A DNA stretch of 5,763 bases from Acidobacteriaceae bacterium (GTDB lineage: Bacteria > Acidobacteriota > Terriglobia > Terriglobales > Acidobacteriaceae). Numbering within the stretch: position 1 is the first letter of the stretch; the number at the start of each line of letters is the position of its first letter. Below the pieces are notes generated by a model. It did no database searches, was not told where the DNA came from, and saw nothing but the letters and a program-made list of their open reading frames with translations. Position numbers and translations under genes: made by a program. Shown here piece after piece: positions 1 to 4,677 of the stretch. The DNA is taken from NCBI GenBank assembly GCA_003152795.1, contig PMBA01000288.1, forward strand, positions 17,475 to 23,237, given 5' to 3'.

Positions 1-179
1 ATCAGGCCGCTCTCGTTGTCGTTGACGTAGACCCCGGCGGTGATGTGCATGGCGGAGACCAGGATGATCCCGTCTTTGATCCCAGACTTCTTGAGGGCGC
101 TCTCAACCTGCGGCGTCAGGTGGATGTAAGCGCGCTTGGTTTTGGTGTGCAGGGTTAGGTACTCGGTGTGGAATTTCAT
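1..179 (-). CDS. yjbQ: YjbQ/UPF0047 family protein, N-terminal part (3' end outside window)
   Basis: The minus strand reads an open frame of 59 codons from an ATG at 179-177 to the window edge with no stop. The product starts MKFHTEYLTLHTKTKRAYIH, continues with LTPQVESALKKSGIKDG, and has the segment VSAMHITAGVYVNDNESGL. This pattern is typical of the YjbQ (UPF0047) fold: an N-terminal beta strand, a helix, then a strand with a conserved His-Ile/Thr-Thr-Ala motif and an N/E-rich turn. Family members are small cytosolic trimeric proteins of about 130-140 residues. E. coli YjbQ has been reported to provide weak thiamine-phosphate synthase activity, but the physiological role is unsettled. Only about the first 40% of the protein is visible, so the conserved C-terminal half cannot be checked. 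A GGAAG stretch just upstream of the ATG is a possible weak ribosome site. The gene is divergent from vapB. The family call is firm; the enzymatic role is inference. Confidence -1.
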   Translation of the reverse strand, partial: MKFHTEYLTLHTKTKRAYIHLTPQVESALKKSGIKDGIILVSAMHITAGVYVNDNESGL

Positions 180-253
180 GCTTCCACATTTACCACGGGG
201 AGGGGCTGTCGTGGGGGGAAAGTTTCACGCGCCTTTGACCAGCGGCGTTCAAG

Positions 254-311
254 TGTACGTACAATGTTCCACGTGGAACATGGCAAAAGTATGCGTATAA
301 GAATGTACGTA
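254..311. repeat. Paired TGTACGTA motifs flanking the parS-like site
   Basis: The octamer TGTACGTA occurs at 254-261 and again at 304-311, exactly 50 bases apart. The first copy is part of a perfect ten-base palindrome, TGTACGTACA (254-263), which abuts the parS-like palindrome with one base between. The second sits in GAATGTACGTATTC (301-314), whose outer four bases are also inverted. The spacing is close to five helical turns, so both copies could lie on one DNA face. This may be a protein-binding arrangement, but chance is possible for an octamer in an AT-rich spacer. Confidence -1.
265..280. other. parS: Putative parS centromere site (ParB binding)
   Basis: TGTTCCACGTGGAACA is a perfect 16-base palindrome, extended to 18 by A264 and T281. 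It matches the well-conserved chromosomal parS core, TGTT-N-CACGTG-N-AACA, and the TTCC/GGAA variant is the form known from pseudomonads. ParB binds parS through its helix-turn-helix, loads as a CTP-dependent clamp, spreads along DNA and, together with ParA and SMC, segregates the origin region. parS sites usually cluster near oriC and can lie between or inside genes. No parA or parB is visible in the window. A perfect match to this length of motif is unlikely by chance in a few kilobases, so the call is strong at sequence level; ParB occupancy is inferred. Confidence -1.
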
Positions 312-390
312 TTCGGAGGCGATTGGGGTACCGCAAGTCGTTGATAATGCTAGGGGTTGTGTGTGGTTGGAGGGCGCAGGCGAGTTACCT

Positions 391-403
391 ATTACACTGT
401 AAT
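391..403. promoter_or_regulatory. Short palindrome ATTACA-C-TGTAAT, possible operator
   Basis: There are six-base perfect arms around a single central base. The symmetry and AT-rich arms resemble a dimeric repressor or activator half-site pair. It lies about 140 bases upstream of vapB and 210 bases from the yjbQ start, so it is not close to either visible start codon. No regulator is identifiable. Confidence -1.
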
Positions 404-426
404 CTTGCAATCTCATTATTTGGCGG

Positions 427-460
427 GTGCGTTTCTCGAAGAGCGCGAGAAGTGGCGCAC
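427..460. other. Interrupted stem-loop of unknown role
   Basis: The outer arms GTGCG (427-431) and CGCAC (456-460) pair, and the inner arms TTCTCG (433-438) and CGAGAA (446-451) pair. The loop is seven bases, with one unpaired base on the left and four on the right between the stems. This gives eleven base pairs. There is no T-run after it on the plus strand, so it is not a classical intrinsic terminator. It could be a structured transcript element or a remnant of a repeat. Confidence -1.
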
Positions 461-517
461 TCCCGGATTGATTTGGTAGAACGTTGATGTGGCCCAAGCG
501 CCAAAGCACACAAAATG

Positions 518-531
518 GCATCATGTGATGC
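518..531 (+). promoter_or_regulatory. Probable VapB/VapBC operator
   Basis: GCATCA-TG-TGATGC is an inverted repeat with perfect six-base arms and a two-base centre. Its right arm ends at the base directly before TATAAT and includes the TG of the extended -10. A second, wider pair, TGGCA (516-520) and TGCCA (541-545), brackets the -10 box. Type II antitoxins with a ribbon-helix-helix fold normally repress their own operon from such palindromes, and binding here would block RNA polymerase directly. VapB binding is inference from position and symmetry. Confidence -1.
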
Positions 532-537
532 TATAAT
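529..537 (+). promoter_or_regulatory. Extended -10 promoter of vapBC, probably giving a leaderless mRNA
   Basis: TGCTATAAT is a consensus -10 hexamer (532-537) preceded by the TGn extension. No good -35 is present 16-18 bases upstream, which the extended -10 would compensate for. Counting six to seven bases downstream puts the transcription start at about 544-545, which is at the ATG of vapB (545). There is also no Shine-Dalgarno sequence between the box and the ATG. Both facts point to a leaderless transcript. The true start site needs to be mapped. Confidence -1.
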
Positions 538-544
538 CAGTGCC

Positions 545-742
545 ATGAGGACAACGGTTGCGCTGGATGACGATCTCGTACGCACCGCCCAGGAGTTCAC
601 CGGGGTGGCGGAAAAAACGGCGTTGATTCGCGAGGCTCTCAAAGCTCTTATCGAGCGGGAGAGCGCCCGCCGATTGGCGTCTCTGGAGGGCACCATGCCG
701 AAATTGAAGAATATTCCTCGCCGCAGGCCGGGGACGAATTGA
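545..742 (+). CDS. vapB: VapB-type ribbon-helix-helix antitoxin
   Basis: This is a 65-residue protein beginning MRTTVALDDDLVRTAQ, the usual start of VapB antitoxins of the DUF2191 type. Residues 1-8 would form the DNA-contacting beta strand of a ribbon-helix-helix dimer. Residues 9-20 and about 26-45 (TALIREALKALIERE) form the two helices. The Lys/Arg-rich tail (SLEGTMPKLKNIPRRRPG) is the part expected to wrap over and block the toxin active site. The antitoxin neutralises the adjacent VapC and represses the operon. An in-frame ATG at 515 was rejected as the start because the family begins at MRTT and the promoter lies inside the 515-544 stretch. The stop codon overlaps the toxin start by four bases (TTGA), implying translational coupling. 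Family identity is firm; partner specificity is inferred from adjacency. Confidence -1.
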   Translation: MRTTVALDDDLVRTAQEFTGVAEKTALIREALKALIERESARRLASLEGTMPKLKNIPRRRPGTN

Positions 743-1122
743 TTCTCGCGGATACCTCGATTTGGATTGACCACTTTCGTTCGGGAAACCTTCGTTCCCG
801 AAACAACGAATTGCGGAAGCGTCTGAACGAAGGGCAAATTGTGATCCATCCGTCCATCGTTGCGGAACTTGCCCTTGGTTCCCTTCAGGAGCGCACCAAG
901 ACGCTAGCCCTGCTGGACCTTTTGCCCCATGTGCGAGTGGCGCAACTGAGCGAAGTGCGGCGAATGATTGAGGCTCGCCGTCTGTACAGCCTCGGCATCG
1001 GTCTGACCGATGCCCACCTGATAGCATCTGTCTTTATCAATCCGTCCACGCTTTTGTGGACAAGAGATAAGCGCCTCCGCAAGGCCGCAGAAGGTCTCGG
1101 CATTCACGCCAGTCTGGCTTAG
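739..1122 (+). CDS. vapC: VapC-type PIN-domain ribonuclease toxin
   Basis: This is a 127-residue PIN-domain protein, the normal length for VapC. The acidic residues expected to hold the catalytic Mg2+/Mn2+ ions are all present: D5 in MILADTSIWIDHF, E43 in IVAELALG, D91 in GLTDAHLIAS, and D110 in LLWTRDKRL. An intact active site suggests a functional endoribonuclease. Known VapC proteins cleave tRNA (often initiator tRNA) or the rRNA sarcin-ricin loop, but the target here cannot be read from sequence. The start is a TTG (739-741) that overlaps the vapB stop, with a weak GGGGA (730-734) four bases upstream. TTG keeps toxin output low relative to antitoxin, which begins with ATG. It is co-transcribed with vapB and followed by a GC-rich stem-loop. 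Confidence -1.
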   Translation: MILADTSIWIDHFRSGNLRSRNNELRKRLNEGQIVIHPSIVAELALGSLQERTKTLALLDLLPHVRVAQLSEVRRMIEARRLYSLGIGLTDAHLIASVFINPSTLLWTRDKRLRKAAEGLGIHASLA

Positions 1123-1133
1123 AGAGTTTTATT

Positions 1134-1179
1134 GCACCCTCGTGAGTTCAGTTGAGTGCGATGGCCCGAGCCACCCGCC
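1134..1179. repeat. Dispersed intergenic repeat, copy A
   Basis: This stretch aligns with 4528-4571 in the other plus-strand intergenic region. The first 33 bases align without gaps at 27 identical positions, including the shared blocks GCACCCTCG, TTGA, TGCGA and GGCC. After a short indel both copies end in CACCCGCC. Both copies lie just after the 3' end of a plus-strand operon, and each runs into a GC-rich inverted repeat. No coding potential or transposase is associated, so this looks like a small non-autonomous or REP-like element. Confidence -1.
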
Positions 1180-1200
1180 CTCGCGCGGGGGCAGGGTGGC
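1170..1200 (+). terminator. GC-rich stem-loop after vapC (terminator-like, no T-run)
   Basis: GCCACCC (1170-1176) pairs with GGGTGGC (1194-1200). The stem continues after a bulged A1193 with G1177-C1192 and CCC/GGG, leaving a small CG-rich loop. The structure should be very stable, but no run of T follows, so it is not a textbook intrinsic terminator. It may stabilise the 3' end of the vapBC mRNA or assist factor-dependent termination. It overlaps the end of repeat copy A and could equally be part of that element. Confidence -1.
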
Positions 1201-1211
1201 GCGGACAGAAT

Positions 1212-1237
1212 CCAGGGGTCTTCCAGGTTTTGCCAGG
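1212..1237. repeat. Three CCAGG motifs at helical spacing
   Basis: CCAGG occurs at 1212-1216, 1223-1227 and 1233-1237, with start-to-start distances of 11 and 10 bases. They lie upstream of the DUF2339 operon and the last touches the possible -35 element at 1230-1235. The phasing would put all three on one DNA face, which could suit a regulator. A five-base motif in GC-rich DNA is weak evidence. Confidence -1.
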
Positions 1238-1260
1238 TCAGACCCTGCAAGAACTATGAT
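1230..1260 (+). promoter_or_regulatory. Candidate promoter of the DUF2339/DUF3999 operon
   Basis: TTGCCA (1230-1235) and TATGAT (1255-1260) each match the sigma-70 consensus hexamers at five of six positions, but the 19-base spacer is longer than ideal. An alternative -10, TATAGT at 1285-1290, lacks a good -35; it would start transcription near 1297 and would then force translation from the GTG at 1320. I cannot decide between the two. Confidence -1.
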
Positions 1261-1292
1261 GATGCAATCCGAAATTGCTTCACTTATAGTGA

Positions 1293-3179
1293 TTGGTTCT
1301 TTCGCGAGCGCAGCTGACCGTGAACTCACAAGAGAGCGACCTGCAATCCTTACGTGCGCTGGTTCGTGACCTCTCCATTCGCCTTGAGCGCTTGGAGCGC
1401 AAGGTCGGGGCCGGAGAAGTCGCGCCAGGACCGGTGCTGAGTGCGGAAACTCGGCCGCCCCTTTCGCCCCATGTGGTCGCCGACCCGTTGCCGGCGCATC
1501 CGTTGCCACCAGTCGCTATTCCACCAGTCTCGCCTCCGCAGTTTTCCGCAGGCGCGCCGGCGACCGACCTTGAATCGCGCATCGGTTCGCACTGGTTAAA
1601 CCGGATTGGCATCTCGGCGGTGCTGATCGGCGTGTCGTACTTCCTCAAATTTGCTTTCGACAATAACTGGATTGGTCCGACGGGACGCGTGTCCATCGGA
1701 TTGCTGGCCGGGATCGCGGTCATTGTCTGGAGCGAAAGTTTCCGCGCCCGTGGTTACAAGATATTTTCCTATTCGCTGAAGGCGGTTGGCGTGGGAGTGT
1801 TGTATCTCTCCTTGTGGGCCGCATTCCAGGTGTATGGCCTGATTCCGAGCGCCGTTGCTTTCCTTGCCATGGCGATCGTGACTGGTTCGACCGCGACGCT
1901 GGCGATCAAACAGGATGCCGAGATACTGGCTGCCATTGCCTTGACCGGCGGTTTCTCTACGCCGTTATTGCTCTCAACCGGGCAGAACCGCGAGGTACAA
2001 CTTTTCTCCTACGTGGCGTTACTCGCTGCCGCGTCGGTGGCACTGGTTGTCTTCAAGCCGTGGCGGCGATTGCTCATCCTCAGTTATGCCGGCACCCTGG
2101 TGCTCTACATTGCGTGGTACGCGGAATACTATCGCCGCAACGAATTCACGGTCACCTTCGCCTTCGCTACTATCTTTTTCGCTATCTTTGCTCTGGCCCC
2201 GTTGATATCGAAGACCCCTGAAGGGGCGGTGTCTCTGCCGTACCTGCCGGGCATACTCACGTTCATCAACACCGGCGTGTATTTTCTCCAAGCGTATGCC
2301 ATGGTCGAGGAGATCGATAAGCTGGCCATGGCCTGGTTTGCGCTTGCCTTGGCGGCGGTGCACATCGGGCTGAGCCGCATCATCAGCCGTCGCGAGCCGG
2401 CCAATGCGGAGGCGCTGCGGTTGTTGCATCTGGCGCTGGCCGTCGCCCTGATCACCATTGCCATTCCCATCCGCCTGGATGGGCATTGGATTACGGTGGG
2501 CTGGCTGGTCGAAGCCGGCGTGCTGCTGTGGGTTGCGGACCGGATCGGCGCGCGTTTTCTGCATTATCTGGCGGCCAGTGCGCTCGCCCTCGGGGTAGTG
2601 CGTCTGCTGGCATTCGATGACTTCACGGTGAACACATTGCTGCTGAATTCCCGGATGGCGACTTATCTGCTCGCCATGGCGATGCTGGGGCTGCTGGCGT
2701 GGTTCAGCGTAAAGCAGGAGGGCGATTTCGACCGGCAAGTTGCCGCGGTTGCCGTGCTGGCGGTGAACGCCCTGGCGCTGGTTGGCTTGAGCCGCGAGAT
2801 TGGGGACTACTACGGGCGTCAGATTCCCGCCGGTCCGAACGGAGCAACATCGTGGTCGGCGGCGCTTGCGGCGGGCCGGCACCGGCTGCTGATCGCGGAG
2901 TACTTTACCTATTCCGCTCTGTGGATGGCATACGGAGCGCTGCTGATGGCGATCGGATTCTGGCGTAAGTCGGCCTTCTTCCGCTGGCAGGCGCTGTTCC
3001 TGATCGCAGCCACGGTGGTGAAGGTCTTTACTTACGACGTTTCGCAGCTCGACCGGGGTTACCGCATCCTGAGTTTCATGATCCTCGGCGTGCTTCTGCT
3101 GGCGGTATCGTTCGTGTATCAGAAGGACTGGCTGAAACTGCCGTCACCGCAAGCGAAAGAAGGAGGCGGACGGGATTGA
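1293..3179 (+). CDS. DUF2339-type polytopic membrane protein
   Basis: This 628-residue protein has three parts. Residues about 15-39 are a charged heptad-like segment (LQSLRALVRDLSIRLERLE), probably a short coiled coil. Residues 45-88 form a Pro/Ala-rich linker. From about 100 onward there are many hydrophobic spans, likely more than a dozen membrane helices. Family hallmarks are seen at the first helix (SHWLNRIGISAVLIGVSYF, 99-117, then NNWIGPTGRV), in LTGGFSTPLLLS (217-228), and at the end in KVFTYDVSQLDRGYRILSF (577-595). DUF2339 has no established function; it is an inner-membrane protein, and many members are longer. The frame opens at a TTG (1293) immediately after a stop, and a GTG at 1320 is an equally plausible start. 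Neither has a clear ribosome site, and there is no ATG before the conserved region. Its stop overlaps the next gene by four bases, so the two are co-translated and probably form a complex. Confidence -1.
   Translation: MVLSRAQLTVNSQESDLQSLRALVRDLSIRLERLERKVGAGEVAPGPVLSAETRPPLSPHVVADPLPAHPLPPVAIPPVSPPQFSAGAPATDLESRIGSHWLNRIGISAVLIGVSYFLKFAFDNNWIGPTGRVSIGLLAGIAVIVWSESFRARGYKIFSYSLKAVGVGVLYLSLWAAFQVYGLIPSAVAFLAMAIVTGSTATLAIKQDAEILAAIALTGGFSTPLLLSTGQNREVQLFSYVALLAAASVALVVFKPWRRLLILSYAGTLVLYIAWYAEYYRRNEFTVTFAFATIFFAIFALAPLISKTPEGAVSLPYLPGILTFINTGVYFLQAYAMVEEIDKLAMAWFALALAAVHIGLSRIISRREPANAEALRLLHLALAVALITIAIPIRLDGHWITVGWLVEAGVLLWVADRIGARFLHYLAASALALGVVRLLAFDDFTVNTLLLNSRMATYLLAMAMLGLLAWFSVKQEGDFDRQVAAVAVLAVNALALVGLSREIGDYYGRQIPAGPNGATSWSAALAAGRHRLLIAEYFTYSALWMAYGALLMAIGFWRKSAFFRWQALFLIAATVVKVFTYDVSQLDRGYRILSFMILGVLLLAVSFVYQKDWLKLPSPQAKEGGGRD
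3158..3166 (+). promoter_or_regulatory. Strong ribosome binding site that fixes the TTG start of the DUF3999-type gene
   Basis: AGAAGGAGG lies inside the last codons of the DUF2339 gene, nine bases before the TTG at 3176. This near-perfect Shine-Dalgarno supports the TTG over the in-frame ATG at 3203, and it would allow efficient re-initiation after the overlapping stop. Confidence -1.
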
Positions 3180-4471
3180 GGAAGCGGCGCGCTGTTCTGA
3201 CCATGGATTTTCTTGCCATCTGTGTTCTTGCCGGTGGCTTGGCCGTTGCCCAAGCGATGGCGGTAGGCCCAAGGCGGGAGTATTTTCGGTACACGCGCGA
3301 GGTCGCGATCTCGCAGCCGGGAAAGCAGAACTATCTTGTCATCGATGCCGCCATCTGGTCGCACGTCCGGGCCGATCTCTCGGATGTGCGCCTTTATGAG
3401 GTGCGCCCCGGAGGGGGCGACGCTCAGGTGCCTTACGCGCTTAGCGAAGAGCAAGGCGCATCTTCGACCGAAGAACGGGAAGCGCGCATCCTGAATCTCG
3501 GAGTTCGCGGCGGACGCACCGAATTCGATCTCGACGTCGGAGGCGAGGCCGAGTACAACCATGTGCAGCTTCATCTGAAGGCCACCAACTTTGTAGCGTC
3601 GGCCACGGCGGATGGGCGGGATGCCCTCGGTAGAAATGCGGGCCGCAAGCTTTCCACGTCAACGCTGTATGATTTTTCGCGGGAAGGTCTGGGCAATCAC
3701 TTCGCGCTGCGCATACCGCTTTCGACTTTCCGCTATCTTCATGTGAGCATCACGCCGGCTATTTCTCCTCGCGATATTACTGGCGCCAGTACGTCGGCGC
3801 AGCGTGAGGCCCAGGCCACGTGGATTTCCGCTGGCCGCTGCAGTGCCCCCGAGCAAATCAGCCGCACCACCCGGATCGCTTGCGATCTCGATCCCGGTGT
3901 TCCAGTGGGACGCATCCTGTTCACGGTTCCGGCGGGTCCGGTTAACTTCCGCCGAACCGTCAGCGTGCGTGCCGTCAGCGTGAATAATAATGATCCGCAG
4001 GGGGGCGAGTTCTGCCGCGGCAGCATCAGCCGTATTCGCATGAACAGCGGCGGCAAGGAAGTGGTGACGGAGGATCTCGCAGTCAGCTTCTGCACCAGTA
4101 AGGAACGCCGCATCCTGGTCGAGATTGACAATGGCGACAACGTGCCCTTGGCTGTGGAAAAGGCCGAACCGCAGTCGATGGAGCGGCGCATCTATTTCGA
4201 TCCCGCGGGCAAGACCGCGATCAGCCTCTATTACGGCGACGAGAAGTTGCCCGCTCCGGAATACGACTACGCCAAGTTCTTCCACAAAGAGGCGGATGCA
4301 GCGCAGGCCGTCATGGGAGCGGAGAATCAGAATTCAGATTACACGGGGCGTCCCGACGAGCGCGCGTGGTCCGAACGGCATAAGTTTGTTCTGTGGGGAG
4401 CAATGTTGCTGGCGGTGTTGGTGCTTGCGATGCTTGCGTTGAAGGGGCTTGCTGGTGGCGCGGCAGTTTAA
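3176..4471 (+). CDS. DUF3999-type exported, C-terminally anchored protein
   Basis: This 431-residue protein starts with a signal peptide: basic MRKRR, a hydrophobic core (about 11-25), and a likely cleavage after AMA at residue 29. Starting at the ATG of residue 10 would lose the basic segment, so the TTG start is preferred. The large middle part is predicted extracytoplasmic. A single membrane helix near 404-424 (FVLWGAMLLAVLVLAML) and a short tail close the protein. Two stretches resemble the DUF3999 family: ADLSDVRLYEV followed by QVPYAL (66-89), and LVEIDNGDNVPLAV (314-327) followed by LYYGDEKLPAPEYDY (351-365). DUF3999 is uncharacterised and, as I recall, often sits beside DUF2339 genes. 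Four cysteines (222, 236, 280, 306) lie in the exported part and could form disulfides. The four-base overlap with the DUF2339 gene suggests a joint membrane complex. Family assignment is from memory of the motifs; function is unknown. Confidence -1.
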   Translation: MRKRRAVLTMDFLAICVLAGGLAVAQAMAVGPRREYFRYTREVAISQPGKQNYLVIDAAIWSHVRADLSDVRLYEVRPGGGDAQVPYALSEEQGASSTEEREARILNLGVRGGRTEFDLDVGGEAEYNHVQLHLKATNFVASATADGRDALGRNAGRKLSTSTLYDFSREGLGNHFALRIPLSTFRYLHVSITPAISPRDITGASTSAQREAQATWISAGRCSAPEQISRTTRIACDLDPGVPVGRILFTVPAGPVNFRRTVSVRAVSVNNNDPQGGEFCRGSISRIRMNSGGKEVVTEDLAVSFCTSKERRILVEIDNGDNVPLAVEKAEPQSMERRIYFDPAGKTAISLYYGDEKLPAPEYDYAKFFHKEADAAQAVMGAENQNSDYTGRPDERAWSERHKFVLWGAMLLAVLVLAMLALKGLAGGAAV

Positions 4472-4501
4472 GCGGGCGGTCGAGCGAGTGGCCAGGCAAC
4501 A

Positions 4502-4528
4502 CCCCGCCCAAGCAGAGCTTGGACGGGG
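4502..4528. terminator. Terminator-like stem-loop between convergent genes
   Basis: CCCCGCCCAAGC (4502-4513) pairs with GCTTGGACGGGG (4517-4528) through eleven base pairs and one C-A mismatch, with a three-base AGA loop. It starts 30 bases after the stop of the DUF3999-type gene and lies between that gene and the convergent ftsK. No T-run follows on either strand, so termination may be factor-dependent, or the hairpin may only protect 3' ends. Its last base begins repeat copy B. Confidence -1.
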
Positions 4529-4571
4529 CACCCTCGAGAGTCTAATTGATTGCGACGGCCGGGCACCCGCC
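4528..4571. repeat. Dispersed intergenic repeat, copy B
   Basis: This is the second copy of the element at 1134-1179, with 27 of 33 positions identical in the gapless part and a shared CACCCGCC at the end. Here the element runs into an inverted repeat, GCCGGG (4558-4563) with CCCGGC (4576-4581) around a 12-base loop. The loop contents and flanks differ from copy A, so the conserved unit is the first 45 or so bases and not the hairpin itself. Confidence -1.
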
Positions 4572-4617
4572 TTTACCCGGCTGGAGGTCGGATTCCTGTG
4601 GTGACACGGGCAAAATG

Positions 4618-4647
4618 CATAGGTCCTTCGCTTCGCTCAGGATGACA
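4618..4647. repeat. Short dispersed repeat that encodes SFASLRMT-type peptides
   Basis: The minus strand contains TCCTGAGCGAAGCGAAGGA (4642-4624), preceded by TGTCA. I recognise this from memory as an intergenic repeat found in many copies in Acidobacteriota and several other phyla; its translation on the plus strand gives SFASLRMT in spurious short proteins. The minus strand folds as TCCT/AGGA, two tandem G-A mismatches, GC/GC and a GAA loop, so it contains the very stable GCGAAGC mini-hairpin. It lies in the 3' untranslated region of the ftsK transcript. Repeat status within this genome cannot be shown from one copy. Confidence -1.
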
Positions 4648-4677
4648 GTGGGGGTTTTTGACTTAACCACAGATTCG

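Larger units (their letters stand above)
180..544. other. Structured intergenic region between yjbQ and vapB
   Basis: These 365 bases carry no convincing gene. Long minus-strand frames cross it (249-524 and 385-849), but they lack recognisable domains and the second overlaps vapB. The region looks more AT-rich than the flanking genes. It contains, in order, a TGTACGTACA palindrome (254-263), a parS-like palindrome (265-280), a second TGTACGTA (304-311), an ATTACA-C-TGTAAT palindrome (391-403), an interrupted stem-loop (427-460), and the vapB operator and promoter (518-537). The yjbQ promoter must also lie here, on the minus strand, but I could not identify a good one. Confidence -1.

Noticed and set aside
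291..316. Possible dif-like XerC/XerD site around TGCGTATAA
   Set aside because: The left arm resembles a XerC half-site, but the right arm does not match the XerD consensus, and a parS-bearing region is not where dif is expected.
249..524. Minus-strand open frame of 91 codons covering the parS-like site
   Set aside because: No domain is recognisable, composition is unusual, and it reads through the palindrome and the stem-loop. It is better explained as non-coding spacer.
515..544. Upstream in-frame ATG for vapB, adding ten residues
   Set aside because: The family starts at MRTT, and the operator and the -10 box lie within this stretch, so the ATG at 515 would be upstream of the transcription start.
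385..849. Minus-strand open frames opposite vapB and vapC, including 521-1027
   Set aside because: They are antisense shadows of a well-supported toxin-antitoxin pair and have no recognisable motifs.
1189..1196. GGGCAGGG matching the E. coli KOPS sequence GGGNAGGG
   Set aside because: A single copy in GC-rich DNA inside a stem-loop is expected by chance, and the polar motif read by this FtsK is unknown.
1142..1369. Plus-strand 75-codon frame between vapC and the DUF2339 gene
   Set aside because: It runs through the repeat and the stem-loop and overlaps the start of the DUF2339 gene; no family resemblance was seen.
2019..2882. 287-codon minus-strand frame inside the DUF2339 gene
   Set aside because: It is rich in Arg, Gln and His with no hydrophobic segments or motifs, as expected for the antisense of a GC-rich membrane protein gene.
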